Made by a program: the position numbers and the translations under genes
Notes under the pieces: model-generated
Seen by the model: only the letters and a program-made list of their open reading frames with translations
The model's database searches: none
Told to the model about the DNA's origin: nothing
Shown: piece after piece, positions 15,992 to 23,905 of the stretch
Numbering within the stretch: the stretch's first letter is position 1
Layout of the letters: every line of letters begins with the position of its first letter
Source: Deltaproteobacteria bacterium
GTDB taxonomy: Bacteria > Myxococcota_A > UBA796 > JAFGLY01
Direction of reading: 5' to 3'
Assembly: GCA_016927815.1 (NCBI GenBank)
Contig: JAFGLY010000035.1
Span: forward strand, 1 to 43,873
DNA: 43,873 bases

Positions 15992-17107
15992 TCACAGGTG
16001 GGGGGGGAGGGGAGCGGGGATGGACAGGGAGCCCTCGAGCTCCCAGAACCGAGCGACGATGCCGTCGAAGGCGTCTGCCAGGTCCTCGGCGTGGACGTAC
16101 CGCCTTGCGGGATCCACGGCCAGCGCGCGGTCCAGGACGGCGAGCACGTGCACGGCCAGGGCCTCTTCCCTCGCGGGGTCGAAGAAGAGCCCCGAGAGCG
16201 CCTCGCGCACGGCGGCGCGGTCCGGGTCGGGAAGGCGAAGGGGCGTGGGGAAGGCGGCTGGATCGAGATCCCTGGCGGAGAAGCGTCCCGGGTCGAGATC
16301 CCGCACGGCCAGGACGTCGGTCGTCCGCTGGCATCGGAACACCGGGCTGTGGGTGCCTTCCGGGGGCGACGGACGTCCCTGGAGCCGAGCAGTTCTCAGG
16401 CGCATCAGCACGAGGAGGGAGAGCGCGACCGACCAGGTGTCCATGGCCTCCGGGACGTGCTTCCGGGCGTTGAACAGCATCTCCGGTGCGACGAAGTTTT
16501 CGGTCCCGAGGACGATCGAGGTGGCCTCCCAGGCCTCCTCCTCGATGGGACGGCTCTCGGAGGCCCCGAAATCCGCAAGGAGCCACCGCCCGTCGTTGGA
16601 GAGGACCACGTTCCGTGGCTTGATGTCGGCATGGACCGAGCGGATGCCCCGTGCAGCCATGAAGGTGTGGAACTCGGCTGCCCGACGACAGACCTCGGCC
16701 AGCGCCCGGCACAGCGGCTCCACGGCATCGCGCCGGGCCAGAACGTTGCCCCACCACCGCTCCAGGTCGGTAGGGCACCACTCCATGACCATCCCCGCGA
16801 TCCGATCGCCCGCCTCCACGACGTCCAGGAGACGAGGGCAGGGGGGTGCCGGTTCCACCTCCTGGAGCTTGAGGAGGATCTCGGCCTCGATAGCCATCCT
16901 CTCCCGAGACAAACGGTCGGGAGCCGAGATCTTGAGGGCGAGCAACGTGCCTTCGGGAACGGTGGAATAACCCGGGCCCGACGCGACCACGCGGTGGAAC
17001 TCCGCCATGCCCCCCGGCCGGGGCTCGCAGGAGGATTCGCGGACGTACGTCCTGCCGGATCGCCCGATCCAGCGTTCGGGGCGCCCGTGGCTACCTTGGG
17101 CGGGCAT
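15992..17107 (-). CDS. Ser/Thr protein kinase-like protein with HAD catalytic loop
   Basis: A 371-aa protein with one kinase domain. The glycine-rich loop reads 'PGGMAEFHRVVASG' (31-44), close to the GGMAEV loop common in myxobacterial kinases. The ATP-anchoring lysine is K59 in 'LLALKIS', with the likely partner E74. The catalytic loop is 'VHADIKPRNVV' (158-168), so HRD is HAD, with D161, K163 and N166 kept; the metal site is 'ADFG' (178-181) and 'VAPEM' follows. All key catalytic residues are present, so activity is plausible. There is no membrane helix. The start at 17107 was chosen because a start at 17008 would cut the glycine loop; the frame also stays open to 17197. It lies in the acyl-CoA carboxylase operon just upstream of the PEGA-like protein gene. 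Confidence 0.82.
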   Translation of the reverse strand: MPAQGSHGRPERWIGRSGRTYVRESSCEPRPGGMAEFHRVVASGPGYSTVPEGTLLALKISAPDRLSRERMAIEAEILLKLQEVEPAPPCPRLLDVVEAGDRIAGMVMEWCPTDLERWWGNVLARRDAVEPLCRALAEVCRRAAEFHTFMAARGIRSVHADIKPRNVVLSNDGRWLLADFGASESRPIEEEAWEATSIVLGTENFVAPEMLFNARKHVPEAMDTWSVALSLLVLMRLRTARLQGRPSPPEGTHSPVFRCQRTTDVLAVRDLDPGRFSARDLDPAAFPTPLRLPDPDRAAVREALSGLFFDPAREEALAVHVLAVLDRALAVDPARRYVHAEDLADAFDGIVARFWELEGSLSIPAPLPPHL

Positions 17108-17210
17108 CGCCCGGACCGGCCCGCGTGAGGCCGAGCGGATGGAGGCGCTGGCCCACAGAACCCTCCGAAACGTGGGGGAGGGGAGCGTACCACGCACCGC
17201 CGCCCGCGGC

Positions 17211-17753
17211 CTACTCGCTTCCCGGATCGGGGTCGATCTCCACGATCACCATCCCGGCATGGATCGTGCCTCCGTCGTGCACGAGCCAGCGCCGCACCAC
17301 GCCCCCGAAAGGAGCCCGGATCCGGGTGAACGTCTTCATGACCTCTGCGAGAGCCAGCGTATCCTCGGGCAGCACGCGCGCACCGGGTGGGGCGAAGGGA
17401 GGCGCGCCCGGCGAGGGTCGGTGGTGGAGGGTCCCGTCCATGTCGGCGCGGACCGGCTGGGCGCTGCCCAGGACCGAGCGGACCGCAGCCCGGACCGCGG
17501 CCCGCCGGAGCCCGGTCTGGCGCCTCAGGTGCAGGATGGGCGTCCCGTAGTCCACCGGCGAGAAGGCGGGAGCGACCCGATCCACGAGTCCCTCGACGCC
17601 CGGAGGGACCAGGAGATCGTGCCACGAACCGAGCTGCTCCAAGCGGCCGAAGCGCAGGCCGGGCCGTACCGGCGTACCCGGCTCCAGGGTGGGTACGAAG
17701 GTCCCAACGCTCGGAGCGCAGAGGGCGCCGTTCCGGATCAAGGGCCTGCGCAC
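17211..17753 (-). CDS. Biotin carboxyl carrier protein of an acyl-CoA carboxylase, with two barrel-sandwich-like halves
   Basis: Carries the carboxybiotin between the biotin carboxylase and carboxyltransferase encoded upstream. The 180-aa protein ends in a biotinyl domain (about 100-175) whose modified lysine is K140 in 'LALAEVMKTFTRIRAPFGG'; the usual motif is EAMKM, so this site is divergent but keeps the MK core. Residues 10-76 ('APSVGTFVPTLEPGTPVRPG' to 'PVDYGTPILHL') look like a second, degenerate barrel sandwich with no MK. The chosen GTG at 17753 is preceded by GGAGG and overlaps the carboxyltransferase gene by 16 bp; a TTG at 17741 is the alternative. Confidence 0.85.
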   Translation of the reverse strand: MRRPLIRNGALCAPSVGTFVPTLEPGTPVRPGLRFGRLEQLGSWHDLLVPPGVEGLVDRVAPAFSPVDYGTPILHLRRQTGLRRAAVRAAVRSVLGSAQPVRADMDGTLHHRPSPGAPPFAPPGARVLPEDTLALAEVMKTFTRIRAPFGGVVRRWLVHDGGTIHAGMVIVEIDPDPGSE

Positions 17754-19441
17754 AGCACCTCCACGTCGTGCACGGTCCGGATGCGTGGGTTCCGGACCCG
17801 CCGGTTGCCGGTGGCCTGGTAGCAGGCCTCGACGACCTCCTCGAGCCAGATCCGCAGCTCGGGCAGGGTGACGATCTCGTCCACGTCGCCACGAGAGGCA
17901 GCCTCGTAGGGATCCATGTCCCGCTCGATCCGCTCGGCGATCCGGTCTCGGGCCTGGGCCTCGGGGCCCGCGGGCTGTGCCGCATCGCCCGCGCGACGGC
18001 CCAGCGAGGCCGTGGCCAGCGTGCGCCCCTCCATCACGCCCAGGCGTGTGCAGGGTGTGGCCAGTTGGACCACGGGGTCGAACGGCAGGCCCGCCTGCGC
18101 GTAGTACCCCGCGCCCGAGGCCCGTCGGAGCAGGACGGTGATCATCGGGGTGGCGTTGGTACTGTTGGTATAGAGGAGAGAGGAACCGAACCCGAGCAGG
18201 CCCAGCGCCTCGGCCTCGGGCCCGATGTCGAAGCCCGCCACGTCCTGGAACCACAGGATGGGTACGCCGTCCTCCTCGCAGGTTCGCGAGAAGGTGGCCA
18301 GCCGGGCCACGCCCTCCCGGTAGAGGGTCCCCCCTGCCCGAGCCATGCCCGGCTTGCGGGGATGGGCGAAGATCCTGAGATCGTTGGACGCCATCCCCAC
18401 CCAGAGGCCCTGGATCCGCCCGTACCCCGTCACGACCTCCTGCGCGGTGCCGGGGAGGAACTCGTGGAAGAGCGAACCGTCGAGGAGGCGCGCCAGCACC
18501 TGGCGAAGGTCGCAGGGCTCCCGGTGGTCCGGGGGGATCAGGGCCGAGAGTTCCGAAGGATCCCACGAGGGGGGCAGCGCGGGCGCGCCCCCCCGGTAGA
18601 AGTCCGCGGCGGAGGAGGGGAGGCGAGCCACCTCGGCCCGGAGCGCGAGCAGGCAGGTCTCGTCGTCCGGGACACGCAGGTCGGCCACCCCGGAGACGTG
18701 GACGTGGACCTCCGGTCCCCCCAAGTCCACGCCGCCCAGCGCGAGGCTCTTGGCCCCTCGGATGACGGCCTGGCCCGCGATGACCATGTACGCCTGCTCG
18801 GTCATCACCACGCGATCGCTGATGATGGGCATGTAGCCGCCACCTGCGATGCACGGCCCGAAGACGCCCGCGATCTGCGGAACGCCCCGGTCCGAGAGCA
18901 GGGCGTTGAGCTTGAAGATGTGGCCCGCGCCCGTGCGCCCGGCGAAGGACCCCGACTGCTCGGGCAGGAAGAGGCCCGAGGACTCCACCAGGTACACCAC
19001 CGGGAGGGCGAGGCGCAGTGCCAGCGTCTGGGCCCGCTGGATCTTCTCCGGGGTGCCCGGCCACCAGGCCCCGGCAGCCACGAGGTTGTCGTTCGCGATG
19101 ACCACCACGTGCCGGCCATGGATCCGGGCCAGCGCCGTGATCACGCCGGCTCCCACGGCCTCGCGCGTTTCGAAGGTGCGGCCCCAGTGGACGAGCGTTC
19201 CCAGCGGGAGCACGGGCATGCCCGGATCGCACAGGGCCTCGATCCGCTCCCAGGCCGTCATCCGGCCGGAGGCGCGGACGGCGGCCCGGGCCTTCTCCCC
19301 CCAGCCGGCACGGGCATGGGTGCGCCGCTCCTCGAGCTGGCGCTCGAGCGGCTCCATCCAAGCCCGGTTCCGGGCCTGCCGGTCGGGCTCGAGCGCCTGC
19401 TCGAGGGGCTTCCCGATGGGTTCGAGCGGGAGATGGGCCAT
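17738..19441 (-). CDS. Acyl-CoA carboxylase, carboxyltransferase subunit
   Basis: Moves the carboxyl group from carboxybiotin to an acyl-CoA. The 567-aa protein has the two crotonase-like halves of the PccB/MccB family. The N half shows 'TPEKIQRAQTLALRLALPVV' (130-149), 'GSFAGRTGAG' and the oxyanion segment 'GPCIAGGGYMPIISD' (195-209); the C half shows 'GGTLYREGVARLATF', 'WFQDVAGFDIG' and 'SGAGYYAQAG'. The substrate (acetyl-, propionyl- or methylcrotonyl-CoA) cannot be read from motifs. The nearby cobalamin adenosyltransferase gene makes propionyl-CoA attractive. The start is 2 bp after the biotin carboxylase stop. Confidence 0.9.
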   Translation of the reverse strand: MAHLPLEPIGKPLEQALEPDRQARNRAWMEPLERQLEERRTHARAGWGEKARAAVRASGRMTAWERIEALCDPGMPVLPLGTLVHWGRTFETREAVGAGVITALARIHGRHVVVIANDNLVAAGAWWPGTPEKIQRAQTLALRLALPVVYLVESSGLFLPEQSGSFAGRTGAGHIFKLNALLSDRGVPQIAGVFGPCIAGGGYMPIISDRVVMTEQAYMVIAGQAVIRGAKSLALGGVDLGGPEVHVHVSGVADLRVPDDETCLLALRAEVARLPSSAADFYRGGAPALPPSWDPSELSALIPPDHREPCDLRQVLARLLDGSLFHEFLPGTAQEVVTGYGRIQGLWVGMASNDLRIFAHPRKPGMARAGGTLYREGVARLATFSRTCEEDGVPILWFQDVAGFDIGPEAEALGLLGFGSSLLYTNSTNATPMITVLLRRASGAGYYAQAGLPFDPVVQLATPCTRLGVMEGRTLATASLGRRAGDAAQPAGPEAQARDRIAERIERDMDPYEAASRGDVDEIVTLPELRIWLEEVVEACYQATGNRRVRNPRIRTVHDVEVLCAGP

Positions 19442-19443
19442 CT

Positions 19444-20841
19444 TCAGGGCTCCGGCGTGATCCGAGGCAGGTAGGGGACGAGGTCGGGGAGGATCCGATC
19501 CAGGAGCCCTGTATCCAGGCGACCCTCGATCACCTCGGGCCGATCCAGAAGCTGGAGGTGCAGGGCCACGTTGGTGCGGACGCCGGCGATGCGGGTCCGC
19601 GACAGCGCGGCGCGCATCCGGTCCAGCGCCTCGGCCCGGTCGTTCCCCTGGGTGATGATCTTGCAGAGGAGGGAATCGTAGTGGGGGGGGATCTGGTCGC
19701 CGGCATCGCCCGGTCCGGCCCGTCGCAGGTGGGTGTCCACCCGCACCCCCTCCCCCGAGGGGAGGTCGAGGCGCACGAGCCGCCCGGGGGAGGGAGCGAA
19801 GTCGTGGGCGGGATCCTCCGCGTTCACCCTGCACTCCAATGCGTGCCCCCCGGGACGGGCGGAAACCGCTGGCACCGACAGGCGTTCGCCTGCGGCGATC
19901 TTGAGCTGCCACTCCACGAGATCGAGCCCACAGAGCGCCTCGGTGATTCCGTGCTCCACCTGGAGGCGCGCGTTGCACTCGAGGAACCAGAGGTCCCCGC
20001 CGGGGGTGGCCAGCATCTCCACGGTGCCGGCTCCCACGTACCCCAGGGCAGCCAGGGCCTCGGCCGCGCGCTCGCCGGTGGCTTGTCGGTCCCGGGGATC
20101 GCCCAGGGGCGACGGGGCCTCCTCCATCACCTTCTGGCGGCGACGCTGGAGGGAGCACTCCCGCTCGCCCAGGCACACGGCGTTGCCGTACCGATCCACG
20201 AGGATCTGGAACTCGACGTGGCGTGCGCCCTCCACGAACCGCTCGACGTAGAGCGCGCCCTCCCCGAAGGCGGCCACTGCCTGGGCCCGCGCCTCCAGGA
20301 ACGCCTGGTCCAGTTCCTCGGCGGTGCGCGCCATGGCCAGGCCCCGCCCGCCGCCGCCGGCCACGGCCTTGAGCAGCACGGGCCAGCCCACCCGATCCGC
20401 CTCCGCCCGGGCGCGCGCGACGTCGGCCACGGCGCCGGAGGAACCGGGGATGGGCAGGAGCCCCAGGCGTTCGAACGCCCGCCGGGCCACCGCCTTGTCG
20501 CCCGTCAGGTGCAGCACCCCGGCAGGAGGCCCCACGAACACGATGCCGAGGGCTTCGCAGCGAGCCGCGAAGGTGGCGTTCTCGGAGAGGAACCCCCAGC
20601 CGGGATGCACCGCTGCGCACCGCTCCCGACGGGCCACCTCCAGAAGGGCGTCGGCGTCGAGGTAGGAGTCCCGTGGATGGGGCCCCCCCACCACGACGAC
20701 CTGCTCCACCTCGTTGAGCCAGGCGAGGTCGCGATCCGCTTCGGAGACGACCGCGACCGTCTCCACACCCAGCCGACGGCAGGTGCGGTTGACCCGGGCG
20801 GCCACCTCCCCACGGTTGGCCAGGAGGAGGCGGCGGAACAT
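19444..20841 (-). CDS. Biotin carboxylase subunit of an acyl-CoA carboxylase
   Basis: ATP-grasp enzyme that carboxylates biotin on the carrier protein using bicarbonate and ATP. The 465-aa protein starts 'MFRRLLLANRGEVA', typical of the family, and shows 'VHPGWGFLSENATFA' (78-92), K116, K158, the ATP loop 'GGGGRGLA' (162-169), 'ERECSLQRRRQKVMEEAPSP' (226-245) and the catalytic segment 'LECNARLQVEHGITEA' (287-302), where most members read EMNTRLQVEHPVTE. It is a free-standing subunit, unlike fused AccA-type proteins, and the carrier is encoded two genes downstream. The ATG overlaps the yqeY stop by 1 bp. Confidence 0.94.
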   Translation of the reverse strand: MFRRLLLANRGEVAARVNRTCRRLGVETVAVVSEADRDLAWLNEVEQVVVVGGPHPRDSYLDADALLEVARRERCAAVHPGWGFLSENATFAARCEALGIVFVGPPAGVLHLTGDKAVARRAFERLGLLPIPGSSGAVADVARARAEADRVGWPVLLKAVAGGGGRGLAMARTAEELDQAFLEARAQAVAAFGEGALYVERFVEGARHVEFQILVDRYGNAVCLGERECSLQRRRQKVMEEAPSPLGDPRDRQATGERAAEALAALGYVGAGTVEMLATPGGDLWFLECNARLQVEHGITEALCGLDLVEWQLKIAAGERLSVPAVSARPGGHALECRVNAEDPAHDFAPSPGRLVRLDLPSGEGVRVDTHLRRAGPGDAGDQIPPHYDSLLCKIITQGNDRAEALDRMRAALSRTRIAGVRTNVALHLQLLDRPEVIEGRLDTGLLDRILPDLVPYLPRITPEP

Positions 20842-21287
20842 CAGGGTTCCAGTTCCCGCTCCACGAAGGTGCGGCAGAGAGCCGGATCCACGGCGCCCCG
20901 GTGGGCTTTCATGAGGGCACCCATCACCCTGCCCACCTCCCGGACCTCCCGGGCGCCCGTGGCCGCGATGGCCTCCCGCACCCAGGCCAGGCACGTGGCC
21001 TCGTCCGCCACCGCGGGGAGGAACTCCTCGACGATGGCGATCTCGTCCCGCTCGGCCGAGGCCAGGTCCGCACGGCCGGCCTGCGCGTAGAGGAGGGCCG
21101 CCTCCTCGCGCTGCTTGCGGATGCGACGCAGCACGTCGATCGCTCGGTCGTCGTCCACCGCTCCTCGGCCGGACTTCTCCTCCTCGAGGAGGGCGGCCCG
21201 GATCAACCTCAAGGCCGAGGTCCGGCCCACGTCGCGCGCCTTCATGGCCTCGGTGAGGCGTTCCCGGACGTCATCCTGGATGGGCAT
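20841..21287 (-). CDS. GatB/YqeY domain protein
   Basis: A 148-aa all-helical protein of the YqeY family, related to the C-terminal tRNA-binding domain of GatB. The signs are 'DDVRERLTEAMKARDVGRTS' (5-24), 'LRLIRAALLEEE', 'IAIVEEFLPAVADE' and 'VGRVMGALMKAHRGAVDP'. Its cellular role is not established, though a tRNA or amidotransferase link is usually suggested. It is the first gene of the minus-strand operon with a strong ribosome binding site (gggagg) 5-6 bp ahead of the ATG. Coupling to a carboxylase operon is probably positional. Confidence 0.9.
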   Translation of the reverse strand: MPIQDDVRERLTEAMKARDVGRTSALRLIRAALLEEEKSGRGAVDDDRAIDVLRRIRKQREEAALLYAQAGRADLASAERDEIAIVEEFLPAVADEATCLAWVREAIAATGAREVREVGRVMGALMKAHRGAVDPALCRTFVERELEP

Positions 21288-21585
21288 CGAACCTCCCTGG
21301 CAGGGCCTGGAGCGCCCCGGCGCCGGCTCCGTGCGCGCCACGCGCCACAGGCCACCGACGACGGATCGATCCGAGCAGGCCCGAAACCGATCTCGTGGCG
21401 CCGGGGTGCGGACCGTCCGGATCGCCCGGTGCAACGACGCTGCGACCGGGGTCGGATCGCCGCGCTGACGTGTGCGTGGTGACTTCGCAGAACGTTGACA
21501 CTTCACCTCCCGCACAGGTATAACTCGTCTGACCTTCCCCCCGTGTTCCAGGGAGGTGGGTCCGCCCGTTCCCCGGAGAAGCTCG
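21288..21585. promoter_or_regulatory. Divergent promoter region between yqeY and the MopE-like lipoprotein gene
   Basis: This 298-bp gap separates two divergent transcription units. The plus-strand promoter at 21495-21524 is clear. No equally convincing promoter for the minus-strand operon was found, and no strong dyad or terminator was seen. Confidence 0.5.
21495..21524 (+). promoter_or_regulatory. Consensus sigma-70 promoter of the MopE-like lipoprotein gene
   Basis: TTGACA (21495-21500) and TATAAC (21519-21524) are separated by 18 bp, standing out sharply in DNA of this GC content. Transcription would start near 21531, leaving an untranslated leader of about 55 bases before the ATG at 21586. 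Confidence 0.75.
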
Positions 21586-23745
21586 ATGGCACCCCGCCCC
21601 TTCCCCATCTTCCTGATCGCTGCAACCGTCGCCTTCTCCGCCTGCGGCGACGGCGAGGAGAAGCCCGTCTACTACGACTATCCGAAGGGCGTCTTCTCCA
21701 CGCAGACCGTGGACTTCGGCAGCACGGACCAGGGCACGTCCGTCGTCCGGCAGATCACGCTCACCAACCAGGGCGACCTGTCGATGGGCATCGCGTCCAT
21801 CGAGACCGGCGTCCGCGACCGCTCCTCGGAGTTCACCGTCTCGTGGACCCGCCTGGAGATCACCTGCCCGGACGGCGGGGAACAGGCCGAAGCGGCCGAG
21901 GCCCGACGCTACGTCCTCGACAGCGGCGCGGGCGAGACCGGAGAGGAGGACACCGGGGAGGACGAGACGGGCCCCATCGCCCTGGTGCTCGATCCCGGGT
22001 GCACGATCCCGATCCACCTGTCCTACACGGCGAACCAGCTCGGCGAGGTGTGGGGATCCCTCATCGTGGAGACCGTGGAGGAGACCCAGCCCGACACAGC
22101 GCCCGCCAGCTGGACCCCGGCCTACTACGCCGACCCCACCAACCAGCGCCGGGTCGTCTACCTGAAGGGCGAGGCCGAGCGGGGCATCCCCAACATCGTG
22201 GTGTCGCCGCGACGGTACGACTTCGGCAACGTCTGGAGCGGCCGGGAGGAGAAGGCGTTCTTCTCCGTCCGGAACCTCGGGGACGGCACGCTCACCATCC
22301 GCAACGTGTACCTCTCCCCCACGAGCTGTGACGAGGCCTACAGCATCACCAACGCGGAGGACGGCCTCACGACCACGCTCGAGCCCGACGAGTCCACCTT
22401 CGTCGAGGTGACCTTCGCCCCGACCGACCTCGACGAGGCCACCTGCCGCCTGTACGTCGAGTCCGACGACGAGGACTCCCCGTCCATCAGCGTGCCGCTC
22501 CAGGGCAACATCGGCCTCGATCCGAGCAACCGCCCGCCCACGGTACGCATCCGCGACCCCATCGTGGGTTACCAGCACGCCGGGCACCAGCCGTTCCAGA
22601 TCGAGCTGAACGTCTACGACGTGAACCAGCCCGCGACGTCCCTGACCTGCCGGTTGAAGTCCATGGTGCTCCGCAAGACGGAGACCATCGCGGACTGCAC
22701 GCCGCCCGACGATTCCGGGCACGTCTACGTGTCCATCGACCCCGACGACATCGGGGTGGGCAACGACACCTTCCGCGTCCAGGTCACGGATGGCAACGAG
22801 GAGGTGGCCTACGCCTCCATCGCCGTCCTCCTCAACGCCTCCTTCCCGGAGAGCGACGACGACGGCGACGGCTGGGGTGACGAGTGGGACGCCGACACGT
22901 TCGGCAACTTCGACTGCGACGACCACGAGATCAACGTCTACCCCTTCGCCGCAGAGCTCGCCGACCACATGGACAACGACTGCGACGGCGTCGTGGACGA
23001 GGGCACCGTCCTCTCCGACGACGACGGCGACGGCTTCTCCGAGAACGACGGGGACTGCAACGACCTCGACGTCGCCATCTACCCGGGTGCGGTCGAGGTG
23101 ACCGACGACAAGGACAACAACTGCGACGGGAACATCGACGAGGGTACCTCGGTCTACGACGACGACGGCGACGGCTTCTCCGAGCTGGATGGCGACTGCG
23201 ACGACGAGAACCCGGAGATCAACCCGGGTGCCACCGAGTACTGCGACGGCGTCGACAACAACTGCAACGGGTTGCTCGACTACGCGGACGGCTGCATCGA
23301 CCTCAACTCGTTGCCGTACATCGTCGGCGGCATCCGCATGGAGCAGACCGCGTGCGAATCGGGCGATCGCATCGGCCTCTCGGTGTTCGTCTTCGACGCC
23401 GACGGACAGGCGATCGACTATGCCTGGAGCGGGGACCAGGGCGTGGGCATCGAGCCGACCACCGGCTCTCCCCAGGTGACCGTGACCTGCCCGACGGTCG
23501 CGGACAACATCGGCAGCGCGGTGAAGAGCCTCTACGTCGTGGCCACCGACGAGGACGCCAACAGCGTGTGGGACTTCGCCGAACTCACCGTGTACCCCGA
23601 GGGGGACCTGTACCGGCCGCTCACGAGGACCGTGACCACCGACGAGGGGTGCTCGACCTCCGGAGGGTCCGGCGCGGGCCGCGGCTTCTCCATCGCCGCC
23701 TTGGCCCTCCTCGCGGCCGTCCTGAGGCGCCGCCGGAGCCGGTAG
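21586..23745 (+). CDS. MopE-like lipoprotein with HYDIN-type domains and MYXO-CTERM-like tail
   Basis: A 719-aa secreted protein. It opens with a lipoprotein signal peptide and lipobox (AFSAC, Cys20). Residues about 35-110 and 205-300 look like choice-of-anchor D / HYDIN-type beta domains ('VDFGSTDQGTSVVRQITLTN', 'YDFGNVWSG'). About 440-580 holds three Cys/Asp-rich MopE-type metal-binding units such as 'DNDCDGVVDEGT', 'DNNCDGNIDEGT' and 'DNNCNGLLDYADGC'. The C-terminus 'GCSTSGGSGAG' followed by a hydrophobic helix and 'RRRRSR' matches the MYXO-CTERM sorting pattern. ATG 21586 was preferred to GTG 21556 because it starts the signal peptide. Likely located at the outer surface; partner unknown. 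Confidence 0.85.
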   Translation: MAPRPFPIFLIAATVAFSACGDGEEKPVYYDYPKGVFSTQTVDFGSTDQGTSVVRQITLTNQGDLSMGIASIETGVRDRSSEFTVSWTRLEITCPDGGEQAEAAEARRYVLDSGAGETGEEDTGEDETGPIALVLDPGCTIPIHLSYTANQLGEVWGSLIVETVEETQPDTAPASWTPAYYADPTNQRRVVYLKGEAERGIPNIVVSPRRYDFGNVWSGREEKAFFSVRNLGDGTLTIRNVYLSPTSCDEAYSITNAEDGLTTTLEPDESTFVEVTFAPTDLDEATCRLYVESDDEDSPSISVPLQGNIGLDPSNRPPTVRIRDPIVGYQHAGHQPFQIELNVYDVNQPATSLTCRLKSMVLRKTETIADCTPPDDSGHVYVSIDPDDIGVGNDTFRVQVTDGNEEVAYASIAVLLNASFPESDDDGDGWGDEWDADTFGNFDCDDHEINVYPFAAELADHMDNDCDGVVDEGTVLSDDDGDGFSENDGDCNDLDVAIYPGAVEVTDDKDNNCDGNIDEGTSVYDDDGDGFSELDGDCDDENPEINPGATEYCDGVDNNCNGLLDYADGCIDLNSLPYIVGGIRMEQTACESGDRIGLSVFVFDADGQAIDYAWSGDQGVGIEPTTGSPQVTVTCPTVADNIGSAVKSLYVVATDEDANSVWDFAELTVYPEGDLYRPLTRTVTTDEGCSTSGGSGAGRGFSIAALALLAAVLRRRRSR

Positions 23746-23761
23746 CCCCGCGCACGAGGCC

Positions 23762-23787
23762 CGCCCCGTCCGGACACGGGACGGGCG
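23762..23787 (+). terminator. Hairpin after the MopE-like gene, possible terminator
   Basis: A stem of about nine base pairs with one bulged C and a 7-nt loop begins 16 bp after the stop codon at 23745. There is no T tract, so it would be a weak or factor-dependent terminator. Confidence 0.35.
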
Positions 23788-23792
23788 TGCCG

Positions 23793-23809
23793 CACCTGGG
23801 ACCCAGGTG
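23793..23809. promoter_or_regulatory. Perfect 17-bp dyad upstream of the sigma-54 promoter
   Basis: CACCTGGG A CCCAGGTG has 8-bp arms that match perfectly around one central base. Its centre is about 55 bp upstream of the -24 box, a position where an enhancer-binding protein or repressor could act on the pseudopilin operon. Confidence 0.5.
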
Positions 23810-23853
23810 TCGCGGGTTCTCTGCGAAACGGTCGTCCAGCGGCCTCTCCACCC

Positions 23854-23869
23854 TGGCACGGAACCTGCA
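23854..23869 (+). promoter_or_regulatory. Sigma-54 (RpoN) promoter of the Tad-like pseudopilin operon
   Basis: TGGCACGGAACCTGCA matches the sigma-54 consensus TGGCACG-N4-TTGCW at every defined position but one (C for the first T of the -12 box), with correct GG to GC spacing. It lies 37-52 bp upstream of the ATG at 23906. Confidence 0.75.
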
Positions 23870-23905
23870 ATGAAACGCGGGTGACGTCCCCCGGAGGGTG
23901 GATCC

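Noticed and set aside
17108-17197. Longer start for the kinase at 17197
   Set aside because: The extra 30 residues are Ser/Arg-rich and unlike a kinase N-terminus; the start at 17107 already includes the complete glycine-rich loop.
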